Of a DNA stretch of 64,000 bases, positions 1 through 9,892 are shown piece by piece. The translations under genes were made by a program, and so were the position numbers. The stretch is from Methyloversatilis sp. XJ19-49 (GTDB lineage: Bacteria; Pseudomonadota; Gammaproteobacteria; Burkholderiales; Rhodocyclaceae): the NCBI RefSeq assembly GCF_024580145.1, contig NZ_JANINI010000009.1, positions 1 through 64,000 on the forward strand, given 5' to 3'. Under the pieces are notes generated by a model. The model worked only from the letters and a program-made list of their open reading frames with translations, did not search any database and was not told the origin of the DNA. Each line of letters starts with the position of its first letter. The stretch's first letter is position 1.

Positions 1-893
<893 letters not shown>

Positions 894-900
894 CAGGCTG

Positions 901-929
901 AAAGTACCCTGCCCGCTGCGCCAGCGCAA
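901..929 (-). promoter_or_regulatory. Putative sigma-70 promoter for the thiC transcript
   Basis: On the minus strand TTGCGC (929-924) and TACTTT (906-901) are separated by 17 nt and lie about 10 nt upstream of the TPP aptamer. The position fits transcription starting at the aptamer. Both boxes deviate from consensus, so this is a prediction from spacing and location. Confidence 0.45.
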
Positions 930-1011
930 GCGGCGTCGTTCAAGCGGGCGGTCTCGCGTGCCGTAAACCCCTCATCGTCCCGAACGGGACAGGGCTGATA
1001 CGAGACCTGCC

Positions 1012-2559
1012 ATGCAAAAGATCCACGCTCTGACTTCCTCCGTGATCGCCGCCGCGCTGTGCAGCGCGCTGGGCGTTGCCCATGCGGCTGACTGGCACGT
1101 CGTGTCGACCGACCGCGGCAAAACCATCGAAATCGACCGGGACAGCGTGCTGCGTGCCGAAAGCGGCAAGAAGGTGGCGTGGGGACGGCTGGTGCTGAGC
1201 GACGCCGACGCCCAGAAAACTGGCTATGCGATGGTGCAGGCGCTGAACCGCTACGACTGCCAGAGCCTGCGCTTTGCCACGATCAAGCGCGTCTACCTGG
1301 ATGCCAACCACAAGATACTGCGCGAGGAACGCGCTGGCTCGGACAGTGACATCGCGTTGCTGCCCGGCACCCTGGACGAAAAGCTGTTCCGCGAAGTGTG
1401 TCAGCCGCCGGGTGCCGAGGAATTGCGGCAGGTCGCCGAGCAGGCGGGTCGCGCCGCACAGACGGCGGCGAACGCGGCCGAGGGGCAGGGCGGTATTCAG
1501 CGTACCGAAATGGTCAGCATCAAGCCCGATCTGCGGGAAGCTGCGGCGCAGGCGCGCAGCGAAATGGCTGCGGCACCGAAAGCTGCTGCTCCGAAGCCGG
1601 ACAGCGCCGAGAAGGTGACTACCCCGGCCGGTCTGAAGGAAAAACTGGCGGCGGCGGACAAGCCGGCGCCAGCCCGGTCGGTCGAACCGGTCGCTGAAAA
1701 GGTGGCTGCCCCGGTCGCGAAGCCCGCTCCGCCTGTCACGCGCAGTGAGATTCCCTTGCCGCCGGCGTACCGGCCAAAACCCAGGCCGATGCAGATGGCA
1801 GCCCTGGCGCCGGACGTACATGCGGGACCCAAGCCGAAAACCAAGGCAGCGGCGGAAGAAACCCCGCATCCTGCTGCGCACGGCGACATTCACTGGGCTT
1901 ACGAAGGCGAGTTCGGACCGCAGAACTGGGGCAAGCTCAAGCCCGAATGGGCGCAGTGCAGTGAAGGCCGCACGCAATCGCCGATCGACATCCGCGAAGG
2001 CATCAAGGTCGACCTGCCGCCGATCAGCTTCGACTACAGGACGAGTTACTTCACCATCATCGACAACGGCCACACGGTGCAGGTCAATGTCGGCGAGGGC
2101 AGCAGCTTTACCCTGTCGGGCAAGCGCTATGACCTGGTGCAGTTCCATTTCCACAAGCCGGCCGAGGAACGCATCAACGGCAAGAGCTACGAAATGGTGG
2201 TCCATCTCGTGCACCGTGATGTAGACAACAAGCTGGCGGTGGTCGCGGTGCTGCTCGATCGTGGCGACGAAAGCTCGATCTTCAACACGCTCTGGGCCTA
2301 TCTGCCGCTGCAGAAAAACGTGGAATCGACGCCGGATGTGAGCATCGACCTCGCGAAGCTGCTGCCGGAAAAGCGCGAATACTTCACCTACATGGGGTCG
2401 CTGACGACGCCGCCGTGTTCGGAGGGCGTGACCTGGATCGTGCTCAAGCAGCCGCACCTCGTGTCGGCCGAGCAGATCGGTGTGTTCGGTCACCTGTACA
2501 GGAACAACGCGCGGCCGGTGCAGGCCGCGAATTCGAGACTGATCAAGCAATCGCGGTAG
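1012..2559 (+). CDS. Secreted alpha-type carbonic anhydrase fused to an N-terminal surface-adhesin-E-like domain
   Basis: The protein has 515 aa. A signal peptide (residues 1-25, cut near AHA-AD) is followed by a domain resembling surface-adhesin protein E (about 26-125, with one pair of cysteines), then a long Ala/Pro/Lys-rich linker (about 130-290), then an alpha-carbonic anhydrase domain (about 295-510). Zinc ligands are His379 and His381 in FHFHKPAE and His398 in VVHLVH. QSPIDI and the GSLTTPPCSEG loop are also present. The residue matching Glu117 of human CA II appears to be Val396, an outer-shell change seen in some bacterial relatives. It should hydrate CO2 in the periplasm. Transcribed alone, divergent from thiC. 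The N-terminal domain name is less certain than the enzyme. Confidence 0.87.
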   Translation: MQKIHALTSSVIAAALCSALGVAHAADWHVVSTDRGKTIEIDRDSVLRAESGKKVAWGRLVLSDADAQKTGYAMVQALNRYDCQSLRFATIKRVYLDANHKILREERAGSDSDIALLPGTLDEKLFREVCQPPGAEELRQVAEQAGRAAQTAANAAEGQGGIQRTEMVSIKPDLREAAAQARSEMAAAPKAAAPKPDSAEKVTTPAGLKEKLAAADKPAPARSVEPVAEKVAAPVAKPAPPVTRSEIPLPPAYRPKPRPMQMAALAPDVHAGPKPKTKAAAEETPHPAAHGDIHWAYEGEFGPQNWGKLKPEWAQCSEGRTQSPIDIREGIKVDLPPISFDYRTSYFTIIDNGHTVQVNVGEGSSFTLSGKRYDLVQFHFHKPAEERINGKSYEMVVHLVHRDVDNKLAVVAVLLDRGDESSIFNTLWAYLPLQKNVESTPDVSIDLAKLLPEKREYFTYMGSLTTPPCSEGVTWIVLKQPHLVSAEQIGVFGHLYRNNARPVQAANSRLIKQSR

Positions 2560-2643
2560 AGACCCACGGCGCGAGCGGGCGCCCGCCGTCCCGGCTCTGC
2601 GTCGACTCCGGCCCGTGCTGCCTTCAAGGCGATCGGCTTCGTC

Positions 2644-2692
2644 GAAAACGAAAAAGCCTCCATGACGGGTCCGCTGGAACCGTCATGGAGGC
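2644..2692 (-). terminator. Rho-independent terminator of ahcY
   Basis: A perfect 13-bp stem (GCCTCCATGACGG, 2656-2668, with its complement at 2680-2692) around an 11-nt loop is followed on the minus strand by TTTTTCGTTTT. It sits 50 nt after the ahcY stop codon. The plus-strand exit has no U tract, so it serves ahcY only. Confidence 0.9.
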
Positions 2693-2742
2693 CATCCTTC
2701 CGCAGGTCGATCCGGGCCGGGAGCCTCCCGGCCGCCTGTCGA

Positions 2743-4152
<1,410 letters not shown>

Positions 4153-4171
4153 CTACGGGCTCCTTTGCAAG

Positions 4172-4191
4172 GGCAGGTGTGCTCACCTGCC
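4172..4191 (-). promoter_or_regulatory. Leader hairpin between SAH aptamer and ahcY RBS (candidate expression platform)
   Basis: On the minus strand GGCAGGTG and CACCTGCC form an 8-bp stem with a 4-nt loop, a few nt before the AAAGGAG ribosome binding site. The segment CAGGTGAGC inside it (4189-4181) is also a perfect 9-nt complement of GCTCACCTG in the 3' end of the SAH aptamer (4233-4225). The hairpin and the aptamer-paired state are therefore mutually exclusive. Confidence 0.6.
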
Positions 4192-4224
4192 ATCCGCCAC
4201 CGGACAATTCCGGCACTGCGGGTT

Positions 4225-4318
4225 CAGGTGAGCGCCGTTACAAATGTGCCCGCGACCGGCGACGGTCTGGCGGGGTCCGAGCCTGGGGGCCTTGCGGCAC
4301 CTCGCAGCGCTCCTCGGA
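4225..4318 (-). promoter_or_regulatory. S-adenosylhomocysteine (SAH) riboswitch
   Basis: On the minus strand the conserved SAH aptamer blocks appear in order: CCGAGGAGCGCTGCGA (about 4317-4302), CAGGCTCGG (about 4284-4276) and AACGGCGCTCACC (about 4239-4227). CCGAG and CTCGG can form the outer stem and GCGC pairs across the aptamer. This riboswitch class is known as an on-switch for ahcY and metF genes, mainly in beta- and gammaproteobacteria. Its position 75 nt upstream of ahcY fits exactly. Confidence 0.95.
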
Positions 4319-4326
4319 AGCTTTCG

Positions 4327-4332
4327 ATTATA
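4327..4332 (-). promoter_or_regulatory. Candidate -10 element of the ahcY promoter
   Basis: A perfect TATAAT is read on the minus strand at 4332-4327. It lies about 10 nt before the first conserved base of the SAH aptamer, where a -10 box would start transcription at the riboswitch. No convincing -35 hexamer is visible at 16-18 nt, so activation or an extended contact may be required. Confidence 0.55.
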
Positions 4333-4460
4333 ACGTCGCACTGTTCAGCGGTCCGGGCATTTGCCCGCTCCAGTGATGCGACGCCGGCAACAGAGTGGCG
4401 AAAACCGCAATACGTTCCCGCCACGTCCGCATTTACGGTCTTTCCGAACGCAACTTGAGC

Positions 4461-6002
4461 ATGAATCACGAAAATCACGAACTTTCCGGCACCCCGACAC
4501 CCGTGGAGCCGCCGGGCCCGGCCAGCCATGTCATCGGCGACCTGCTCCGCAACCTCGCCGCCGGGCTGGGCAGTCTGCTGCTGTCCGCCCGCGCGCCGGC
4601 CGCTGCGCGTGCCGGCGTACTGGCGTGGATAGCGCTGGAATTTGCCGGTCTGCTCAACAGTCTTGGCTTCGAAGTCGCCCGCACCGGCAGCGATGGACGG
4701 ATCGACCCCGGCGCGCTGCCCGGTCAGCTGTTTCACCTGCCCTGGCTGCTGCTGTGTGCCTGGCTGGTGACCCGTCGGCAGTATCGGACCGACGCGTTGT
4801 TGCAGGCCGTGGTGGTGCTGGCCGCGTTGTGGATATGGATCGACGTGTCGTGGAATCTGGTCGCCATGCTGCCGGCCGGGATCTGGGACAGTCTGGGCGA
4901 TGACAGCCAGTGGCTGTGGTGGGCGCCGCTGGGCTGGGGCATCCTGGCGTCGACCGTCGCGCTGTGCCGGCTGCAGGGCGCTACCGGCATCCAGCGTGCC
5001 GGTGTGCTGGGTGCGGTGCTGCTGGTGCTGGTGGTGCCGCAGATTGCGGTCGGTCCGCAAGCCCCGCTCTGGCTGGCGAGCGAGCCCGCACAGGACCCGG
5101 CCGAAGCCGCACGCTGGCAGCAGGCGCGCAGCGAAACCGTGATCTACCGGCAGCCCTTGCTGCTGACCGAGGCGCTGGCACGGCTGGAACCCGGCCAGCC
5201 GGGCAGGACCGATCTGTTCCTGCTGGCGGTCGCGGGTCATGGCGCGCAGGACGTGTTCCTGCGCGAGGTGGAGAAGGTCGAGCGCCTGTTTGCGGAACGC
5301 TTCGGCACCGGTGGGCGCAGCGTGGTGCTGGCCAATAACCCCGGCACTGTGCTGACCCGCCCGCTCGCCACGGTCAGCGCGCTGGATCGAAGTCTGCAGA
5401 TCATCGCGCAGCGGATGGATGGCGATGAAGACGTGCTGTTTGTCTTCCTGACGTCACATGGCGCCGAAAACCACCTGTTCGACCTCAGCTTGTGGCCGTG
5501 GGAACTGGAACAGCTGACGCCGCAGCGGCTGGCCGGACTGCTCGATGCGGCGGGCATTCGCAACCGCGTCATCCTGGTGTCGGCCTGCTATTCGGGCGGC
5601 TTCGTGCCGCCGCTGGCCGGGCCCGACACGCTGGTGATGTCGGCATCGCGTGCTGATCGCAATTCGCACGGTTGCTCGCACGAGGCAGACTGGACCTTTT
5701 TCGGTCGCGCCTTCTTCGACGAGGCGCTGCGCGAAACCACCTCGTTCGCCGACGCTTTCGAGCGCGCGCGCGCCGCGGTGGCGCAACGCGAATCTGCCGA
5801 GGGGCTGGAGCCGTCGGAGCCGCAGATTGCCGTGGGCGAGACGATCAGGTTGCGGCTCGCCGATCTGGCCGCCGGGTGGCAAGCCAGGCCGGATTTGTCG
5901 TCCACGCAGGCCGCGAGCGACGCGAGCATCGACATTTCACAGCCGCCCTGCGATGGCGTGACAGCGCAACGAAAGTGCGCCCACCCTGCTCACCGGCGTT
6001 GA
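4461..6002 (+). CDS. Multi-pass membrane protein with C-terminal C13-family (legumain/caspase-like) cysteine peptidase domain
   Basis: The protein has 513 aa from the ATG at 4461; an in-frame upstream start at 4395 is possible but has no obvious RBS. The first 210 residues hold about four to five hydrophobic helices separated by short loops. The last 270 residues form a clan-CD peptidase C13 domain. The catalytic dyad is readable: His333 in FLTSHGAENH and Cys376 in LVSACYSGGF, with the ASRADR segment following. Eukaryotic C13 enzymes include legumain and GPI-transamidase Gpi8; the role of bacterial membrane versions is not established. It is a single gene, divergent from ahcY, followed by hairpins. 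No partner or substrate gene is adjacent. Confidence 0.85.
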   Translation: MNHENHELSGTPTPVEPPGPASHVIGDLLRNLAAGLGSLLLSARAPAAARAGVLAWIALEFAGLLNSLGFEVARTGSDGRIDPGALPGQLFHLPWLLLCAWLVTRRQYRTDALLQAVVVLAALWIWIDVSWNLVAMLPAGIWDSLGDDSQWLWWAPLGWGILASTVALCRLQGATGIQRAGVLGAVLLVLVVPQIAVGPQAPLWLASEPAQDPAEAARWQQARSETVIYRQPLLLTEALARLEPGQPGRTDLFLLAVAGHGAQDVFLREVEKVERLFAERFGTGGRSVVLANNPGTVLTRPLATVSALDRSLQIIAQRMDGDEDVLFVFLTSHGAENHLFDLSLWPWELEQLTPQRLAGLLDAAGIRNRVILVSACYSGGFVPPLAGPDTLVMSASRADRNSHGCSHEADWTFFGRAFFDEALRETTSFADAFERARAAVAQRESAEGLEPSEPQIAVGETIRLRLADLAAGWQARPDLSSTQAASDASIDISQPPCDGVTAQRKCAHPAHRR

Positions 6003-6054
6003 ATCGGCAGCCGGTCGTGTTCGACTGCCGATCCTGACGGGGGCATGGCCCCCG
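6003..6054. other. Two hairpins in a convergent intergenic gap
   Basis: ATCGGCAG (6003-6010) pairs with CTGCCGAT (6025-6032), and GGGGGCATGGCCCCC-like sequence at about 6039-6054 forms a second stem. They lie between the convergent ends of the C13 peptidase gene and the lipoprotein gene. Neither has a U tract, so a role in termination or mRNA end protection is only a suggestion. Confidence 0.4.
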
Positions 6055-6062
6055 CCTGACGC

Positions 6063-6437
6063 TCACTTCTTGCGTGTGGCCTTGAACGGGAAGTCCAGGC
6101 CGGACACCCACATGGCCCCGGTGATTTCGTCGCCACTTTCGTGCTGCTTGGCGTCGACCTTCACCTTCATGCCCGAATAGATGAATTCGCCATCGATCTT
6201 GTTCGTTTCGCTGTCGAACGTGAATCGATCCATGGCCAGTTCGCTGCCATTGGCCTTCATCAGCACCGAAAAGGACTTGGCATCGGCGTTCGGGCCGGTG
6301 ATCGTCAGCGTGCCGGTCACGTCGCCTTCCGGCGTTTCGAGGACCTGATAGTCCCACTGCCCGGCCGGCGTGGGTTTCATCGGCGAACAGGCGGCAAGCG
6401 CAAGGACGCTGAACAGCAGGCAGAGCAGTTTTTTCAT
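6063..6437 (-). CDS. Small predicted lipoprotein of unknown function
   Basis: The protein has 124 aa. A short lysine-led signal sequence MKKLLCLLFSVLALAAC ends in a lipobox (LAAC), so Cys17 is probably lipidated and the protein anchored in an envelope membrane. The remainder is about 105 residues of beta-rich sequence with alternating polar and hydrophobic residues, resembling small lipocalin- or DUF3617-like barrels, but I cannot name a family with confidence. It has no clear operon partner: the VOC gene ends 136 nt upstream behind a strong hairpin. The start is the only in-frame ATG fitting the signal peptide. Confidence 0.75.
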   Translation of the reverse strand: MKKLLCLLFSVLALAACSPMKPTPAGQWDYQVLETPEGDVTGTLTITGPNADAKSFSVLMKANGSELAMDRFTFDSETNKIDGEFIYSGMKVKVDAKQHESGDEITGAMWVSGLDFPFKATRKK

Positions 6438-6524
6438 GGTCAGTCAGTCTCCGTCGTTATGAAGGTCACCCTGTCCCGCGGTGATCCGGGCGGCGCGTGT
6501 CGCACCGCTGCAGCCTCATGGTGC

Positions 6525-6553
6525 CGCAGGCTTGACGAAGCAGCAAGCCTGCG
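6525..6553 (-). terminator. Strong hairpin downstream of the lgt-VOC gene pair
   Basis: CGCAGGCTTG (6525-6534) and CAAGCCTGCG (6544-6553) form a perfect 10-bp stem with a 9-nt loop, 20 nt beyond the stop codon of the VOC gene. There is no U run on either side. It may end the lgt-VOC transcript or protect its 3' end. Confidence 0.4.
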
Positions 6554-6573
6554 TCCTGCACATCGACTTCGTC

Positions 6574-7035
6574 TCAACCCAGTGCCGCAACGACTTCAGG
6601 TGGCGCCTGCACCAGCTCGATCAACACGCCTTCGCCGCAGAGCGGGAACTGTTCGTTGCCCTTCGGGTGGATGAACACGATGTCGAAGCCGGCGGCGCCA
6701 CGGCGGATGCCGCCCGGCGTGAAACGCATCCCCTGCGCGGTCATCCACTCGACCGCCTTCGGGAGATCGTCCACCCACAGGCCGATGTGGTTCAGCGCAG
6801 GTTCGTCGACACGCGGCTTCTTCGACGGGTCGAGCGGCTGCATCAGATCGACCTCGACCCGGGTCGGTCCCGTGCCCAGCACCGCGATGTCCTCGACGAC
6901 GTTCTCGCGCTCCGACGTGAAGTCGCCTTCCAGACCGAGGCCGAACACATCGACCCACAGATGCCGCAGCTTCATGCGGTCCGGACCGCCGATGGCGATC
7001 TGCTGCACGCCGAGGATGCGGAAAGGTCGGTTCAT
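6574..7035 (-). CDS. VOC (glyoxalase/bleomycin-resistance) superfamily protein
   Basis: The protein has 153 aa with the paired beta-alpha-beta-beta-beta modules of the vicinal oxygen chelate fold. The first module is near residues 7-60 ([20 protein letters not shown]) and the second near 85-145 ([18 protein letters not shown], ending VLIELVQAP). The candidate metal residues are His in LNHIGLWV and Glu in LIELVQ, as in glyoxalase I-like enzymes, but the first-module ligands are unclear and the substrate cannot be told. The ATG at 7035 has a GAGGAG-like RBS. It starts 12 nt after lgt and is probably co-transcribed with it. It is distinct from the true gloA at 47 kb. Confidence 0.85.
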   Translation of the reverse strand: MNRPFRILGVQQIAIGGPDRMKLRHLWVDVFGLGLEGDFTSERENVVEDIAVLGTGPTRVEVDLMQPLDPSKKPRVDEPALNHIGLWVDDLPKAVEWMTAQGMRFTPGGIRRGAAGFDIVFIHPKGNEQFPLCGEGVLIELVQAPPEVVAALG

Positions 7036-7046
7036 GGATTCACTCC

Positions 7047-7850
7047 TCAAGTACGGCGATAAGCCAGGATCATCATTACGATGCCTGCCGCGACCATCGG
7101 CAGGCTGAGCCACTGGCCCATCGACAGCCCGCCGGCCAGCAGGCCCAGAAAATCGTCTGGCTCGCGGCCGAACTCCGCCAGAAAGCGGAAGCCGCCATAG
7201 CCGATCAGGAACATGGCACTGACCGCTGCCATCGGTCGCGGCTTGCGTGCAAACCACCACAGCAGCGCGAACAGCGCGAGCCCCTCGCCGGCAAACTGGT
7301 ACAACTGCGACGGATGGCGCGGCAGCGCATCGACAGTCGGAAAGATCATGGCCCAGGGCACATCGGTCACGCGCCCGACAAGTTCCGCATTGATGAAATT
7401 GCCCATGCGTCCGGCAGCCAACCCGAGCGGCACCAGTGGCGCGATGAAGTCGGTCAGCTGGAAGAAACGCCAGTCCATGCGGCGTGCAAACAGCGCCGCC
7501 GCGATCAGCACGCCGAGAAAGCCGCCGTGGAAACTCATGCCGCCGGACCAGACGGCCGGAATCTCATGCCAGTTCTCGAAATAATACGCCGGCTTGTAGA
7601 ACAGCACGTAGCCCAGCCGTCCGCCCAGCACCACGCCCAGCACGCCGAAAAACAGCAGGTCATCGATCTGCTTCGTGTCGAGCGTGGGCACGCCCTGCGC
7701 GGCCAGTCGCCGTGCATGCATGCGACCGAGCAGCATGAAGCCGACAAAGGCCAGCAGATACATCAGCCCGTACCAGCGCACGGCAAGCGGGCCCAGTTCG
7801 AAGGCGATCGGGGAAATCGTGGGGTGGATCAGGAAGTCGGAGGCGGGCAC
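7047..7850 (-). CDS. lgt: Prolipoprotein diacylglyceryl transferase
   Basis: Lgt transfers the diacylglyceryl group of phosphatidylglycerol to the lipobox cysteine of prelipoproteins in the inner membrane, the first step of lipoprotein maturation. The 267-aa protein has about seven hydrophobic helices and the family signatures [24 protein letters not shown] and HPSQLYQ. The likely start is a GTG at 7850, giving the usual short N-terminus before [23 protein letters not shown]. The matching N-acyltransferase gene lnt is at 40.4 kb, and several predicted lipoprotein substrates are in this window. The VOC gene follows 12 nt downstream. Confidence 0.97.
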   Translation of the reverse strand: MPASDFLIHPTISPIAFELGPLAVRWYGLMYLLAFVGFMLLGRMHARRLAAQGVPTLDTKQIDDLLFFGVLGVVLGGRLGYVLFYKPAYYFENWHEIPAVWSGGMSFHGGFLGVLIAAALFARRMDWRFFQLTDFIAPLVPLGLAAGRMGNFINAELVGRVTDVPWAMIFPTVDALPRHPSQLYQFAGEGLALFALLWWFARKPRPMAAVSAMFLIGYGGFRFLAEFGREPDDFLGLLAGGLSMGQWLSLPMVAAGIVMMILAYRRT

Positions 7851-7961
7851 GTCGGGTCTTGATCGGGGAAGTGCAACAAAGGGCGCAGTCTAGCCGGTCA
7901 GCCCCTTGGACAGTGCGGGCGGGCGCTTACGGCGCTGTGCCGTCGGCGCAGCTGTTCGGCC

Positions 7962-8567
7962 CTAGCCGTTGCAGCCAAGCGTGAATCGCTCGTCCATCAG
8001 GGACTTGCGCCGGGCACGGAAGTGGTCTGCCGCCGATACGTCGTGCGGCTGTCGCGTGGCGGCGTCGATCGTCTTCACGGTGTCATCGATCGACGCACAG
8101 CGGTTGTCGGACGATGGGCGGCGGGCGATGTCTGCGCTCGGCGCGGGTTGCGTCGCGGCATGCCGGGCACGCTCCGCGCGCACCCGGGCCAGCTGTTCGG
8201 CGTAGCTGCGGTCTGGCGACAGGCCTGCACTGGGCGGAGGAAGTGCGACGGTCCTGGCCTGCTCGCCGCAGGGGGCGTCGGCATACACCGTGCGGCCGGC
8301 CAGCGTGCATTTGTAGATCGCGTCGCCGCGAACATCCGGTTCCACCTGCGGCATCGGACGGGCATTCGCCTGTGGCGGCGAAGCGGCAGGTACCGGTGAT
8401 TCCGGCGCGATTCCGGCCGGCTGTGTGGTGGTATCCGGCCGGTGGGCATGTGCCAGCCATTCGATGGTCAGCCACACGGCCACGACCGTACCGATCGCGG
8501 CAATCAGCGCCAGCGTGTGCACGTGGCGGTCGTGAAGCGGAGTCGGTGAATGATCGCTTCGGTGCAT
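7962..8567 (-). CDS. DUF4124-domain membrane-anchored protein
   Basis: The protein is 201 aa from the ATG at 8567 (a GTG two codons earlier is also possible). A cytoplasmic His/Arg-rich start is followed by one transmembrane helix (about residues 17-40), a Pro/Ala-rich linker (about 45-80), and a DUF4124-like segment around 85-110 (DAIYKCTLAGRTVYADAPCGEQA) containing two cysteines. The C-terminal part is Arg/Ala-rich and probably helical. DUF4124 proteins are common periplasmic proteins of betaproteobacteria with no assigned role. Orientation matches its neighbours, but gaps over 100 nt on both sides suggest a separate transcript. Confidence 0.75.
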   Translation of the reverse strand: MHRSDHSPTPLHDRHVHTLALIAAIGTVVAVWLTIEWLAHAHRPDTTTQPAGIAPESPVPAASPPQANARPMPQVEPDVRGDAIYKCTLAGRTVYADAPCGEQARTVALPPPSAGLSPDRSYAEQLARVRAERARHAATQPAPSADIARRPSSDNRCASIDDTVKTIDAATRQPHDVSAADHFRARRKSLMDERFTLGCNG

Positions 8568-8679
8568 GGGCACGGGTATGTGTGGTGAGCGATTCGACTT
8601 GCAGCGTGCGACGATAATCGATGTCTTCGGAATATGTCAAAGCGCCTTCGTGGGCCGGTTCAGCAATCCGGTGCGGTGC

Positions 8680-9864
8680 TCAGGCCGGGCTGGTCGCAGG
8701 CTGCCAGTGCCGGGCCGCGTCACCGCTCATCGGGCGGGCAATGAAATAGCCCTGTGCCAGGTCGCAGCCGATCGACGTCAGGTAGTCGAGCGCGCCCTGA
8801 TCCTCGACGCCTTCGGCGGTGAGGCGCAGGCCGAGGCTGTGGCCGAGGTCGACGATGGAACGTATGACTGTGCGCGATTCCTGCGATGCCATGGCGTTCA
8901 TGACGAAGGATTTGTCGACCTTCATTTCCGAGAACGGCAGGCGGACCAGCTGCACCATTGATGAGTAGCCGGTTCCAAAGTCATCGATCGACAGCTGAAA
9001 GCCGCGCATGCGCAGCCTTGTCAGCAGGTCGAGCGAAGTGACCGGGTCGTCCATCGCACTGGTTTCGGTCAGTTCGAGAATCAGCTGTCCGGGAGACACG
9101 CCGCAGGTGGTGCACAGGCTGGAAATGAATTCCGCCAGCTGGAAGTCGGTCAGGCTGCGGGCGGACAAGTTGACCGACAGCGATAGCCGGGTGCCCGGGC
9201 AAATACCGGAAAACCATGCCAGTGCCTGTTCGAACACCTGTTCGGTCAGCGGGTCGATCAGACCTGTGGTCTCGGCAAGCGGAATGAAGCGGTCCGGCAT
9301 GACCAGCCCCGCCTGCGGGTGCTGCCAGCGCACCAGTGCCTCGAAACCCGCGAGCTGGTGGCCGCCGCAGACGATCTTGGGCTGGTAGGCGAGCGCGAAC
9401 TCGCGGGCTTCGAGCGCCCGGCGCAATTCGGCCCGATCAGGGACGAAGGCCGAGTCACCGGCGGCGGTACCGTCCGGTGTCCTTGCGGTCGGCGGCTCGA
9501 TGGCGAGCAGGTTGCGCAGCGCCGCTGGCGAAAAGGGCTTGGACACAATGCCGGTCACATTCAGGCCGTGTTCGGTGGCCGACCGCTTGGCGGCATCGAG
9601 AATGCGGCCGCCGACGCCGCTGGTGATGATGATCTGGGCGCGGCAGCCCTTGATGGCCAGCACGCGCATGACTTCGACGCCATCCATGTCCGGCATCACG
9701 AGATCGATCGCGATATGGGTCGGCTGCCACTGATCGCATGCTTCGAAGAATTGCACCGGTTCGCAGGCGATCCGGGTTTCCAGCCCGGTTTCTTCAGCGA
9801 TCCAGGCAATCGTCTGTGCGACCGCGAGGTCGTCGTCAAGTACCAGCAGTCGGCCGATCAACAT
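8680..9864 (-). CDS. Response regulator with REC and EAL (c-di-GMP phosphodiesterase) domains
   Basis: The protein has 394 aa. An N-terminal receiver domain (about 3-120) carries the acidic pair in VLDDD, phospho-acceptor Asp54 in AIDLVMPDMDG and Lys in SKPF. The EAL domain (about 140-385) retains the catalytic set: FEALVRW, the Asn of SVNLSARS, the Glu of LELTET, DDFGTGYSS, the Lys of MKVDKSF and the Glu of AEGVED. It is therefore expected to hydrolyse c-di-GMP to pGpG when phosphorylated. It starts 28 nt after the stop of the large hybrid kinase, and the two are almost certainly an operon and a signalling pair. Confidence 0.93.
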   Translation of the reverse strand: MLIGRLLVLDDDLAVAQTIAWIAEETGLETRIACEPVQFFEACDQWQPTHIAIDLVMPDMDGVEVMRVLAIKGCRAQIIITSGVGGRILDAAKRSATEHGLNVTGIVSKPFSPAALRNLLAIEPPTARTPDGTAAGDSAFVPDRAELRRALEAREFALAYQPKIVCGGHQLAGFEALVRWQHPQAGLVMPDRFIPLAETTGLIDPLTEQVFEQALAWFSGICPGTRLSLSVNLSARSLTDFQLAEFISSLCTTCGVSPGQLILELTETSAMDDPVTSLDLLTRLRMRGFQLSIDDFGTGYSSMVQLVRLPFSEMKVDKSFVMNAMASQESRTVIRSIVDLGHSLGLRLTAEGVEDQGALDYLTSIGCDLAQGYFIARPMSGDAARHWQPATSPA

Positions 9865-9892
9865 GGTGCGGTGCTTTCGGACAGAAGAGTGT

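Noticed and set aside
940-2550. A 536-codon minus-strand frame opposite the carbonic anhydrase gene
   Set aside because: The plus strand encodes a signal peptide and complete zinc site; the antisense product is Arg/His-rich and featureless.
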